DNA of 64,000 bases from Bacillota bacterium. Its GTDB lineage: Bacteria > Bacillota > Bacilli > Paenibacillales > Paenibacillaceae. Under the pieces are notes generated by a model. The model made no database searches and was not told where the DNA came from. It saw only the letters and a list, made by a program, of their open reading frames with translations. Shown here one piece after another: positions 53,154-61,323 of the stretch. The stretch covers positions 28,857 to 92,856 of the forward strand of contig JAEWJS010000004.1 of the NCBI GenBank assembly GCA_023386495.1, read 5' to 3'. A program made the position numbers and the translations under genes. Position 1 is the first letter of the stretch, and each line of letters opens with the position of its first letter.

Positions 53154-55282
53154 TCGGACACGAGCTGGGCGGACGCTACGAGATTATCGAACGCATCGGC
53201 AGCGGGGGCATGGCGCTCGTCTATAAGGCGCATGACATCCTGCTGAACCGCAAGGTGGCGGTCAAGATACTGCGTCAGCAGTTCGTTCATGACGAGGAAT
53301 TCGTGCGCCGCTTCCGCCGGGAAGCCCAGTCTGCGGCTTCGCTGTCGCATTCCAACATCGTGAGCGTGTACGATGTCGGTCAAGAGGACGATACGCATTA
53401 CATCGTCATGGAATATGTCGAAGGGCGCAACCTGAACGACATCATTAAGGAACGCGCGCCGATGCAGTCGGAAGAAGCGGTCCGCATCGCGGCCCAGATC
53501 TGCGATGCGCTCGAGCATGCCCATCAGAACCAGATCATTCATCGGGACATCAAGCCCCATAACATTCTCATCGGCAAGAACGGCCGCGTGAAGGTTACCG
53601 ACTTCGGCATCGCGCGGGCGGTAACGTCGTCCACGATCACGCAGACCGGCTCCGTCGTCGGCTCGGTTCATTATTTCTCTCCCGAGCACGCGAAGGGCGT
53701 CATCACAGGCGAAAAATCGGACTTATACTCGCTAGGCATCGTATTGTACCAGATGGTGACGGCTCGTCTGCCTTTTCTGGGCGAGAGTCCGATCAGCGTC
53801 GCGCTGAAGCATCTGCAGGAGGACTTCGAGGAACCGCGCGTCGCCAATCCGCATATTCCGCAGAGCGTGGAGAACGTCATCGTCCGCTCCATGCGCAAAA
53901 ATCCCGGCGAACGCTATGCGTCCGCACGCGAGATGCTGCAGGATCTGGAGACCTGTCTGGCGCCGGAGCGGCTGAATGAACCGAAGCTCAGCTTCACGGG
54001 GGACATGGACGAGACCCGCGTCATGCCGGCAATCCGCGGCATTGCCGAGCCTGCTCCCGCGCTGTCCGGCTCGAGAGGCTCCGCAGAGGAGGAGACGGAC
54101 ACGAACCGCTGGATCGACGAACCGAGCGGCAAGCGCCGCTGGGTGAAGCCGACGGTAACGGTGCTCATTACGCTGCTCGTGATCGCGCTCATCTATTGGG
54201 GGGCCAGGACGTTCCTCAGCATCATCGACACGGACGAGGTGGATGTGCCGTACGTGGTCGGCGAGCAAGAGGAAGAGGCCAGGCGGATGCTCACGGAGGC
54301 AGGCCTCAAGGTGTTCGATCCGGTCACTTACGAGCAGCATGACGATATCCCGTCCGGTCAGGTCGTCGAGCAGAGCGATCGGAACATGAAGGTGAAGGTA
54401 GGCTCCTACATCGAGCTCACGGTCAGCTCCGGGCCGAAGCTGGAGAAGATGATCGACTTCAAGGGCATGAACTACAACGAGGCTGTCGAGACGCTGGTCA
54501 ATCTCGGCATGACCGCCGACCAGATCTCGAAGGAAGAAGTGTTCGACGACGCGAAGCCGGGCAACATCCTCGCGCAGTCGATCGAGAACGAGGAAGAATT
54601 CAACCCGAAGACGGCTAAAATCGCATTCACGGTCAGCAAAGGGCGCGAGACGTTCCCGATGGCGAAGCTGATCGGGATGACCGAGCAAGAGGCGCGGACG
54701 GAGCTGCAGAGGCTTGGGCTGGTGCTGGGACCCGACACGGGAATCGTGCTCAAGCCGAGCTACGAAGCGGAAGGCACCGTCATCGATCAGTTCCCGTACT
54801 ATGAAGGCGACCCGGTCGCCAAGGACAGCCCAATTACGCTGACGATCAGCTCGGGCTTGCCGGAGGACGCGCTGCGCTACACGTTCAACATTCTGATCTC
54901 GCCGGCGGTAGCGGGAAATTCGAGCAGCATCCAGATCAAATATTCGGATGCGCGCGGCGCCGATATCGATTGGGGAACGCGCAAGATCACGACGACGGAG
55001 ACGTTCCCGGTAGAGGTCGTCCTGGCGCCGAACACGGAGGCGATCGTCACGGTATACCGCGACGGGCAGTTCACCGACTCCTTCCCGGTAACGTACGACG
55101 ATGCCAAGAACGGCGGCAGCAGAACGCCGCAGTCGGTGCCGGGCACGGAGCCGCCGGCGAATAACGACCCAGACGATGAACAGCCGGACGACGATACGGA
55201 GACAGACGCCGAACCGGCTTCCGAGCCGGTACAGACAGAAGAGGACGGTGGACAGAACGATGAGCAGCAAGAGCAGCAGTAA
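53150..55282 (+). CDS. prkC: PASTA-domain Ser/Thr kinase PrkC
   Basis: 710 residues. Cytoplasmic Hanks kinase: P-loop GSGGMALVYKA, VAVKILR (Lys), HRDIKPHN (catalytic loop), DFG and GSVHYFSPEHA activation segment. Then one transmembrane segment (about 343-365) and three PASTA repeats outside the cell (DVPYVVGEQEEEARRML.., MIDFKGMNYNEAVETL.., FPMAKLIGMTEQEARTEL..), which in Bacillus bind muropeptides. A final extracellular beta-like domain and acidic tail follow. Signals spore germination and cell-wall state. Overlaps rsgA by 23 bases. Confidence 0.97.
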   Translation: MIGHELGGRYEIIERIGSGGMALVYKAHDILLNRKVAVKILRQQFVHDEEFVRRFRREAQSAASLSHSNIVSVYDVGQEDDTHYIVMEYVEGRNLNDIIKERAPMQSEEAVRIAAQICDALEHAHQNQIIHRDIKPHNILIGKNGRVKVTDFGIARAVTSSTITQTGSVVGSVHYFSPEHAKGVITGEKSDLYSLGIVLYQMVTARLPFLGESPISVALKHLQEDFEEPRVANPHIPQSVENVIVRSMRKNPGERYASAREMLQDLETCLAPERLNEPKLSFTGDMDETRVMPAIRGIAEPAPALSGSRGSAEEETDTNRWIDEPSGKRRWVKPTVTVLITLLVIALIYWGARTFLSIIDTDEVDVPYVVGEQEEEARRMLTEAGLKVFDPVTYEQHDDIPSGQVVEQSDRNMKVKVGSYIELTVSSGPKLEKMIDFKGMNYNEAVETLVNLGMTADQISKEEVFDDAKPGNILAQSIENEEEFNPKTAKIAFTVSKGRETFPMAKLIGMTEQEARTELQRLGLVLGPDTGIVLKPSYEAEGTVIDQFPYYEGDPVAKDSPITLTISSGLPEDALRYTFNILISPAVAGNSSSIQIKYSDARGADIDWGTRKITTTETFPVEVVLAPNTEAIVTVYRDGQFTDSFPVTYDDAKNGGSRTPQSVPGTEPPANNDPDDEQPDDDTETDAEPASEPVQTEEDGGQNDEQQEQQ

Positions 55283-56198
55283 CGCGCTCACCGGACGGAT
55301 CGTCAAGGCATTAAGCGGCTATTATTACGTTGCGCCGTCGGACCCTGCCCTTGCGGGGTCCGCTCCCGTGCAATGCCGGGGGCGCGGCATCTTCAAGAAG
55401 CGCGGCGAGTCGCCGCTGGTCGGGGACAGCGTCATCTACAGCTTGACGGAGAACGGCGAAGGAACGGTGGACGAGATTCTGCCCCGCGTGTCGGAGCTGA
55501 TCAGGCCGCCCGTCGCCAATATCGAGCTTGCGGTGCTTGTCTTCTCCCTTACGGAACCGGCCCTTAGCTTCAACCTGTTGGACAAGTTCCTGGCCCATAT
55601 CGAGCATGCCGAGATCGAGGCGGTGCTCTGCCTGAGCAAGCGCGACCTAACTGACGGTGCCGACGGGCCGGAGGCCGAAGCGGCGCTTGCCGCGGTGCAG
55701 CGCATCTACCCGCCGATCGGCTATGACACGATCGTGACGAGCTCCGAGAGCGGCGACGGGCTGGATGAGCTGCGCGAGCGGCTGCGCGGCCGCACGGCCG
55801 TGTTCTGCGGCCAATCAGGCGTCGGCAAGTCCTCGCTGCTCAACAGCTTGGTGCCGGGCCTGACGCTGGAGACGAATGCCATCAGCTCAAGGCTGGGGCG
55901 GGGCAAGCATACGACGAGGCACTGCGAGCTGATCGCGATCGGCGACGGCGGGTACGTAGCCGATACGCCGGGCTTCAGCCAGCTGGATTTTCAGGAGCTG
56001 GGCATCGAGGAGCTCGGCTTCTGCTTCCGCGAGTTCCGGGCGCTTGCGCCGGATTGCAAGTTCCGGGGCTGCACGCATACGCACGAGCCGGGATGCGCCG
56101 TGCTGGAGGCGCTGGAAGAGGGGCGCGTCGAGCAGAGCCGGCACGACAACTACGTGCAATTCCTGGCGGAGATGAAAGAGAAGAAGCGGAGGTACTGA
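55260..56198 (+). CDS. rsgA: Ribosome small-subunit GTPase RsgA (CpgA)
   Basis: Circularly permuted GTPase for late 30S maturation. 312 residues: N-terminal OB fold (TGRIVKALSGYYYV), then permuted G motifs (G4 LSKRDL before G1 GQSGVGKSSLLN), switch DTPGFSQLD, and C-terminal zinc knuckle (C-x-GCTHTHEPGC). Start ATG 55260 lies inside the 3' end of prkC (23-base overlap, different frame), fixed by the conserved N-terminus and GGTGGA nearby. A substrate of PrkC in Bacillus. Confidence 0.95.
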   Translation: MSSKSSSNALTGRIVKALSGYYYVAPSDPALAGSAPVQCRGRGIFKKRGESPLVGDSVIYSLTENGEGTVDEILPRVSELIRPPVANIELAVLVFSLTEPALSFNLLDKFLAHIEHAEIEAVLCLSKRDLTDGADGPEAEAALAAVQRIYPPIGYDTIVTSSESGDGLDELRERLRGRTAVFCGQSGVGKSSLLNSLVPGLTLETNAISSRLGRGKHTTRHCELIAIGDGGYVADTPGFSQLDFQELGIEELGFCFREFRALAPDCKFRGCTHTHEPGCAVLEALEEGRVEQSRHDNYVQFLAEMKEKKRRY

Positions 56199-56199
56199 C

Positions 56200-56853
56200 A
56201 TGACGATTATCGCCCCATCGATTCTGTCCGCCGACTTCGGAAGGCTGGCGGCAGAGATCGCCGATGCCGACCGGAGCGGCGGGGATTGGATCCATATCGA
56301 CGTTATGGACGGCCGGTTCGTGCCGAACATCACGTTCGGTCCGGTCGTGATCAAGGCGGTTCGGCAGGCGACGGCACTGCCGTTCGACGTTCACCTGATG
56401 ATCGCGGAGCCGGAGCGCTACATCGAGGATTTCGTCGACGCCGGCGCCGACCGCATCACGGTGCACGCAGAGGCATGCACCCACCTGCACCGCGTCGTCC
56501 ATATGATCAAGGAACGCGGGCTGCCGGCAGGCATCGCGCTCAATCCGGCTACGCCGGTCTCGGCCGTCGAGCACATGCTCGGCGATGTCGATCTGCTGCT
56601 GTGCATGACGGTCAATCCGGGCTTCGGGGGGCAGGCGTTCATTCCGTCCGTCCTGCCGAAGATCCGCGAACTGCGGCAGCGGCTTGCCGCGCTCGGCCGT
56701 CCCGACGTGCACATCCAAGTGGACGGCGGCATCCATCGCGAGACGGCCCCGCTGGTCGTAGAGGCAGGCGCTGACGTGCTGGTCGCCGGCAATGCCGTGT
56801 TCGGGCGCCCCGACCGCGCCGCCGCCATCCAGGAACTGAGGGACCAGCTGTGA
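56200..56853 (+). CDS. rpe: Ribulose-phosphate 3-epimerase
   Basis: Interconverts ribulose 5-phosphate and xylulose 5-phosphate in the pentose phosphate pathway. 217 residues of a TIM barrel: APSILSADFGRL, HIDVMDGRFVPNITFG, MTVNPGFGGQ and the phosphate-binding C-terminus AGNAVFG. Starts 1 base after rsgA. The last three codons D-Q-L and stop lie in the inverted-repeat end of R1 copy D, so the C-terminus is repeat-derived. Confidence 0.96.
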   Translation: MTIIAPSILSADFGRLAAEIADADRSGGDWIHIDVMDGRFVPNITFGPVVIKAVRQATALPFDVHLMIAEPERYIEDFVDAGADRITVHAEACTHLHRVVHMIKERGLPAGIALNPATPVSAVEHMLGDVDLLLCMTVNPGFGGQAFIPSVLPKIRELRQRLAALGRPDVHIQVDGGIHRETAPLVVEAGADVLVAGNAVFGRPDRAAAIQELRDQL

Positions 56854-56992
56854 TCGCGAAGGGGAGGCTTCGGAGCTTATTCGACTTCGAATCTTGAACG
56901 CTGGCGAAAATTCCGGTGCTCATGTAGCTCTGACTACACTCCGCTCCTCATTTTCTACCATCGTCCAACCTTCTCGGCGCTGACAACTGGTC
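56842..56992 (+). repeat. R1 dispersed repeat, copy D (151 bp)
   Basis: Ends GACCAGCTGTGA (56842-56853) and TGACAACTGGTC (56981-56992), inverted at 10 of 12 positions. Aligns end to end with copy A on the other strand; the first hairpin is GAAG..CTTC with a GGGGAGG loop and the second GTAG..CTAC, both preserved by paired changes. Placed between rpe and the small membrane-protein gene. Confidence 0.88.
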
Positions 56993-57022
56993 TATTAAAA
57001 TTAGCTAAGGAGTCTGCATCTT

Positions 57023-57334
57023 ATGAGCAAAGACGCGTTAGACGATTACGAGGAGAACCCGAGCCGAGCGAAGACCGTGATGTGGATTTTGCTGTACAGC
57101 GCGGCGATCGGTCTCTTGCTCATGCTGTTCACGTCGATCCAGATCATCGTGCGGTATGTTTTCTCGCTCGGCGCCATCTTCGTCGGCATCAAGTTTTTCG
57201 GCAAGTTCGATAAGCTGTCGCACCGCATATGGTTCATCGTGCTCAGCTTATTCTTCTTCATGTTCTTCACGCTGCTGTCTGTTATCTTCCTCATCATGTC
57301 CGGACGCATCGATCTGGAGACGTATTCGCCTTAA
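57023..57334 (+). CDS. Small membrane protein of unknown function
   Basis: 103 residues with a charged N-terminus and three hydrophobic segments (about 20-36, 40-56, 68-95), so it is predicted to be integral to the membrane with the N-terminus inside. No motif recognised. Ribosome site TAAGGAG precedes ATG 57023. It occupies the place between rpe and spoVM where Bacillus has thiN. Possible co-transcription with spoVM is broken by the terminator at 57389. Confidence 0.7.
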   Translation: MSKDALDDYEENPSRAKTVMWILLYSAAIGLLLMLFTSIQIIVRYVFSLGAIFVGIKFFGKFDKLSHRIWFIVLSLFFFMFFTLLSVIFLIMSGRIDLETYSP

Positions 57335-57388
57335 GCGATCGATCCGTGAGCCGGTACTTAAGAATAGGACAAATCCTATACGCATAGG

Positions 57389-57425
57389 ATGGTTACATGA
57401 GTGCGATCTCGTGTAACCATTTTTG
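57389..57425 (+). terminator. Terminator upstream of spoVM
   Basis: ATGGTTACATGAG / CTCGTGTAACCAT stem with one mismatch, then TTTTT. A second small hairpin TCCTAT..ATAGGA lies just before it. Confidence 0.85.
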
Positions 57426-57433
57426 TCGTCCGC

Positions 57434-57461
57434 GAATATGCTGGACGGAAGTGCCTAGACT
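57434..57461 (+). promoter_or_regulatory. Possible sigma-E promoter of spoVM
   Basis: GAATAT at 57434-57439 and CCTAGACT at 57454-57461 with 14-base spacing resemble the sigma-E elements; spoVM is a mother-cell gene under sigma-E in Bacillus. The -10 is only partly like consensus. Confidence 0.35.
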
Positions 57462-57498
57462 TATAAGCCGATGAGCGCGCCTAAGGAGGGAGAGGAGC

Positions 57499-57579
57499 AT
57501 GAAATTTTATACGATCAAGCTGCCGAAATTTTTGGGTGGTTTTGTCAAAGCGATCCTGAATACGTTCCAAAAGAACTAA
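57499..57579 (+). CDS. spoVM: Stage V sporulation protein M
   Basis: A 26-residue peptide, MKFYTIKLPKFLGG at its start, nearly the same as Bacillus SpoVM. It is an amphipathic helix that senses positive membrane curvature and recruits SpoIVA, starting spore-coat assembly. The gene is too short for ordinary gene finders but has AAGGAGG and GAGGAG upstream and the invariant Pro-Lys-Phe-Leu-Gly-Gly segment. The C-terminal half has diverged (KAILNTFQKN). Confidence 0.96.
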   Translation: MKFYTIKLPKFLGGFVKAILNTFQKN

Positions 57580-57707
57580 CCGCTCGCTGCCCCCGGCCGC
57601 CGCCCATCCAATCGTGGAGGACACGCATGGACGCAAGCCGCGCTGCCGGTATCCGAAGCAGCGGGCGCGGCATCTCCACGTGACCATCGCGAATAACGGT
57701 CATAACA

Positions 57708-57742
57708 AAAAAAGCACCTGAACAAGTTCAGGTGCTTTTTGC
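57708..57742. terminator. Bidirectional terminator between spoVM and rpmB
   Basis: AAAGCACCTGAAC-AA-GTTCAGGTGCTTT, with AAAAAAA before and TTTTT after. Confidence 0.95.
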
Positions 57743-57788
57743 TCTCGCAAGCCGTAAGCTTGCAGCCGGCCGATGCCGATACAGCCGA

Positions 57789-57977
57789 TTATACGCGAGT
57801 GATTTTGCCGGATTTCAGCGCGCGGGTGCTGACCCATACGCGTTTCGGTTTACCGTCGACGAGAATGCGCACTTTCTGAACGTTAACGCCCCACGTGCGG
57901 CGGTTTTTGTTGTTCGCGTGCGATACGTGATTGCCTTTACCAGGCGCTTTGCCCGTTACATAACATTTGCGAGACAT
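57789..57977 (-). CDS. rpmB: 50S ribosomal protein L28
   Basis: 62 residues: MSRKCYVTGKAPGKGNHVSHANNKNRRTW is diagnostic of L28, with KITRV at the end. GAAGGAGG ribosome site at the correct distance on the minus strand. Located between spoVM and yloU as in Bacillus. Confidence 0.97.
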   Translation of the reverse strand: MSRKCYVTGKAPGKGNHVSHANNKNRRTWGVNVQKVRILVDGKPKRVWVSTRALKSGKITRV

Positions 57978-58224
57978 GGACTACACCTCCTTCAAAGCAT
58001 TGCGGAAATGCGATGCTGCCTATAGAGCCAACCTGCATCTCTCGAATAAACACACTCGAATATCATAGCATAGCATCAGGCGAAAATCCACTAATTATTA
58101 TTGCGCCGCATAGGTCGTGTTCCCGTCGCCTGCGCTTGTTAACATATTTACGCAATATCTACATATTATAGGGTGACTTTAGCAAGACTTTAAGCAAATG
58201 AGCAGTCAATAATCGACATTCTAA
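57978..58224. other. Intergenic region between rpmB and yloU
   Basis: About 250 bases of AT-richer sequence that must hold the rpmB promoter on the minus strand. No gene or strong hairpin is visible apart from the yloU promoter that follows. Confidence 0.5.
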
Positions 58225-58253
58225 TTGAGTTATTGACCCGATAACTCTATAAT
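58225..58253 (+). promoter_or_regulatory. Promoter of yloU with an inverted repeat in the spacer
   Basis: TTGAGT (58225-58230) and TATAAT (58248-58253) spaced 17 bases. The inverted repeat GAGTTAT-n7-ATAACTC (58228-58247) overlaps both elements and fills the spacer; it could be an operator for an unidentified regulator. Confidence 0.6.
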
Positions 58254-58295
58254 TGACTTAGTCCGTAATACGAAGCAGTAGGGAGTGATTCTGCC

Positions 58296-58655
58296 GTGTC
58301 AATTCAAATGTCAACCGAAATGGGAAACATACTCGTAGCAGACAACGTACTTGCAGTCATCGCCGGATCTGCGGCCATGGAGTGTTATGGACTTGTCGGA
58401 ATGGCTTCGCGCAAGCAGCTGAAAGACGGGATCGCCGAGCTACTCGGCCGTGAGAATCTGACGCGCGGCGTGGAAGTCCGCCGAGAGAAAGAGGAAACGC
58501 ACATTGATCTATACATCATCGTAAGCTATGGCACCAAAATATCGGAAGTGGCGCACAATATTCAGTCCAAGGTGAAGTACGTGCTGAATGATGTCATCGG
58601 CTTGTCGGTCGATCAGGTCCATATTTTCGTCCAAGGCGTACGTGTATCTCGGTAG
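58296..58655 (+). CDS. yloU: Asp23/Gls24 family protein YloU
   Basis: 119 residues: MGNILVADNVLAVIAGSAAMECYGL, RGVEVRREKEETHIDLYIIVSYGTKISEVA, NVI-type C-terminal VHIFVQGVRV. Family members bind or accompany fatty-acid and envelope functions. GTG start. Always next to the fatty-acid kinase gene, which follows by 11 bases, so a shared operon is likely. Second Asp23 protein in this window. Confidence 0.92.
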   Translation: MSIQMSTEMGNILVADNVLAVIAGSAAMECYGLVGMASRKQLKDGIAELLGRENLTRGVEVRREKEETHIDLYIIVSYGTKISEVAHNIQSKVKYVLNDVIGLSVDQVHIFVQGVRVSR

Positions 58656-58666
58656 GGGGGTCTCCG

Positions 58667-60421
58667 GTGAGCAAGCGATCGTTGAACGGTACTGATTTTA
58701 TGCAAATGGCTCTCGTGGGCGCAGAGCATCTAGAGCGGGGCGCGGAGCATGTGAATGCGCTGAACGTATTCCCGGTGCCGGATGGCGACACGGGTACGAA
58801 TATGAATTTAACGATGAGATCCGGCGTGAAGGAGCTGGCAAGCCGTCCTTCCGCTTCCGTGGGCAAAGCAGCAGAAGCGCTTTCAAAAGGGCTGCTGATG
58901 GGCGCGCGGGGCAATTCCGGCGTCATTCTGTCCCAGCTGTTCCGCGGCTTCTCGCGCAGCGCGGGCAGCTTGGACGAGATCAATTCGGTGCAGTTCGCGG
59001 CTGCGCTCCAGCTTGGGGTCGATACGGCCTACAAGTCGGTCGTGAAGCCGGTCGAAGGCACCATTCTTACGGTTGCCCGCGAAGCGGCCAAGCATGCCGT
59101 CCAGATCGCGCGCAGAACGCCTGATGTGGAGGCGCTGATGCACGAGGTGCTGGCCAAGGCGCAGGAGACGCTGCTGCGGACGCCCGACATGCTGCCGGTG
59201 CTGAAGCAGGTAGGCGTCGTCGATTCGGGCGGGCAAGGGCTCGTGTTCATCTACGAAGGGTTCCTGCAGAGCTTGACCGGGACGCTGCCTGCGTCTCAGC
59301 CTGCTGCCGCAGCTCAGCCGCGGCCGTCCGCGAACGCAGCCGCAGCCGGTGCCGTTAAGGCGGGGGTCGGCGCGCAGTCGCGGCTGTCGACGGAATCCAT
59401 CGAGTTCCTGTACGACATGGAGTTCTTCATCAATAAGGGACTGGGCAGCGGCAAGCCGCTGAAGTTCGACGAAGCCTGGTTCTCGAAAGCGCTCGCGAAG
59501 GACGGCGATTCGATCATCGTCATCGATGGCGACGATATCATCAAGGTGCATGTCCACACGAGGAAGCCTGGCGACGTGCTGAATCTGGCGCTCCCGTACG
59601 GCGAGCTGACGGATATCCACATCCTGAACATGCGGGAGCAGCATCGCGACTTGCTGGACCATGAAGAATATGCCGTAACGGCAGGCGACGGAACGGGTCT
59701 CGCGGCGCCGGAGGTGCTGACCGGCGGCGTGCCGGTGCAGGATGCTCCGCCGGAGCACGAAGTCGCGCCATTCGGCATTATCGCCGTGGCGATGGGCGAA
59801 GGGATCGCGGACATTTTCCGCGGCAACGAGGTGGATGTCGTCTTGTCCGGCGGGCAGACGATGAACCCGAGCACCGAGGATTTCGTGTCGGCCATCGCGT
59901 CGCTCAGCGCCGCGCATATCTACCTGCTGCCGAACAACTCGAATATCATTCTGACTGCGCAGCAGGCGGCTGAACTCAGCGAGCGCAGCGTGACGGTCAT
60001 TCCGACGAAGACGATTCCGCAAGGCATGGCCGCGCTGCTGGCCTTCAGCGAATCGGAGAGCGCGGAGCGCAATGCCGAGCGCATGGTGCAAGCGGCCGAG
60101 TCCGTGCAGTCGGGACAAGTTACGCTGGCCGTGCGCGACACGGAGATGGACGGCCTCTCGATCCGGGAGGGCGATTACATCGGCATCATGGAGAAGGCGA
60201 TCGTCGCGTCCTCGGGCAGCGTGCAGGACACGTGCCGAGAGCTGCTGAAGCGGATGCTGGACGACGGCGGCGAGCTCGTGACGCTCCTGACCGGCGAGGA
60301 TGCGCTCGACAGCGACACGGAAGCGATAACGGCATGGCTGTCGGAGGCTTACCCGGACGCGGAACTCGAGGTTCACCCGGGCGGCCAGCCGCTCTATCCG
60401 TATCTGATCGCAGTCGAGTAA
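58667..60421 (+). CDS. fakA: Fatty acid kinase FakA (DAK2-domain protein YloV)
   Basis: Phosphorylates fatty acids held by FakB, feeding them into phospholipid synthesis. 584 residues: N-terminal DhaL/DAK2 domain with NVFPVPDGDTGTNM and GARGNSGVILSQL, a middle linker (a 35-residue Ala/Pro-rich stretch), and a C-terminal domain. GTG start. Followed by a DegV-family gene that could be its FakB partner. Confidence 0.95.
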   Translation: MSKRSLNGTDFMQMALVGAEHLERGAEHVNALNVFPVPDGDTGTNMNLTMRSGVKELASRPSASVGKAAEALSKGLLMGARGNSGVILSQLFRGFSRSAGSLDEINSVQFAAALQLGVDTAYKSVVKPVEGTILTVAREAAKHAVQIARRTPDVEALMHEVLAKAQETLLRTPDMLPVLKQVGVVDSGGQGLVFIYEGFLQSLTGTLPASQPAAAAQPRPSANAAAAGAVKAGVGAQSRLSTESIEFLYDMEFFINKGLGSGKPLKFDEAWFSKALAKDGDSIIVIDGDDIIKVHVHTRKPGDVLNLALPYGELTDIHILNMREQHRDLLDHEEYAVTAGDGTGLAAPEVLTGGVPVQDAPPEHEVAPFGIIAVAMGEGIADIFRGNEVDVVLSGGQTMNPSTEDFVSAIASLSAAHIYLLPNNSNIILTAQQAAELSERSVTVIPTKTIPQGMAALLAFSESESAERNAERMVQAAESVQSGQVTLAVRDTEMDGLSIREGDYIGIMEKAIVASSGSVQDTCRELLKRMLDDGGELVTLLTGEDALDSDTEAITAWLSEAYPDAELEVHPGGQPLYPYLIAVE

Positions 60422-60471
60422 TATAGCTAGCGAGAGTTGAACATTACTTTGTCGTGGGAGGCGGAATCGTC

Positions 60472-61323
60472 ATGACCTTGGTCAAAATCGTAGTAGACAG
60501 TACATCGGATATTCCTGCAGCAACACGGGAGAAGCTCGGCATCGAGATGGTGCCTCTTCAAGTCTTGTTCGGCGAAGAGGCATTCCAGGACGGCATCACG
60601 ATCGGTCCGGATGACTTTTACGATAAACTGGCCGCGTCTCCGGTCATGCCGACGACGTCGCAGCCTTCGCCCGTCGAGTTCCATACGTTGTACGAGCGTC
60701 TGCTGCAAGAGAACCCAGGCACCCACATCATCTCGCTGCATCTCAGCTCGAAGGTGAGCGGCACGTTCCAGTCCGCGACGATCGGCCGTTCCATGCTGGA
60801 ATCGGAGGATGACGTGACCGTGATCGACACGGCCTCGGCTTCTTACGGATTCGGCTCGCTCGCGATCCGGGCGGCGGAGATGGCGCTGGAAGGCAGAGGC
60901 TACGCCGATATCATGGCCGAGATCGATCGGATTCAGCGGGATCTGAAGCTCTACTTCCTGGTCGACACGCTGGAGTACCTGCAGCGCGGCGGACGCATCG
61001 GCAAGGCTGCGGCGCTCTTCGGCTCGATCCTGAACATTAAGCCGATTCTGACGTTGGACGACGGCCTGGTCGCGCCCGTGGACAAGGTACGAGGAAGCAA
61101 GAAGGCAATGCAGCGCATCGTCGAGCTGCTCGAGCGCGACTTTGGCCGCGATCCGGTCAACGTGGCGATCGCTTGGAGCAAGTTCGACGAGCCTGCCATG
61201 GAGCTGCTCGAGCTCGTGAAGGCGAAGTTCGACGTTCGAAGCGTGAACCACACGCTGCTAGGCGCCGTAATCGGCACGCATGTCGGACCCGGGACGGCTG
61301 CCGTATTCATGTATAGGGTGTGA
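60472..61323 (+). CDS. DegV family fatty-acid-binding protein (FakB-like)
   Basis: 283 residues, with the two-domain DegV fold: VVDSTSDIP, SQPSP, LSSKVSGTFQSA, DTASASYGFG, FLVDTLEYLQRGGRIGKAAAL and GTHVGPGTAAV. FakB proteins carry a fatty acid to FakA; the adjacency to fakA makes that the best guess. In Bacillus the corresponding place is taken by the sdaAB-sdaAA serine dehydratase. ATG 60472 after GGGAGGCGG; GTG 60454 is an alternative. Confidence 0.92.
   Translation: MTLVKIVVDSTSDIPAATREKLGIEMVPLQVLFGEEAFQDGITIGPDDFYDKLAASPVMPTTSQPSPVEFHTLYERLLQENPGTHIISLHLSSKVSGTFQSATIGRSMLESEDDVTVIDTASASYGFGSLAIRAAEMALEGRGYADIMAEIDRIQRDLKLYFLVDTLEYLQRGGRIGKAAALFGSILNIKPILTLDDGLVAPVDKVRGSKKAMQRIVELLERDFGRDPVNVAIAWSKFDEPAMELLELVKAKFDVRSVNHTLLGAVIGTHVGPGTAAVFMYRV

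Noticed and set aside
57627..57683. 18-codon ORF with a TGGAGG site after spoVM
   Set aside because: Very short, no recognisable sequence and placed just before the terminator; not enough support to call a gene.
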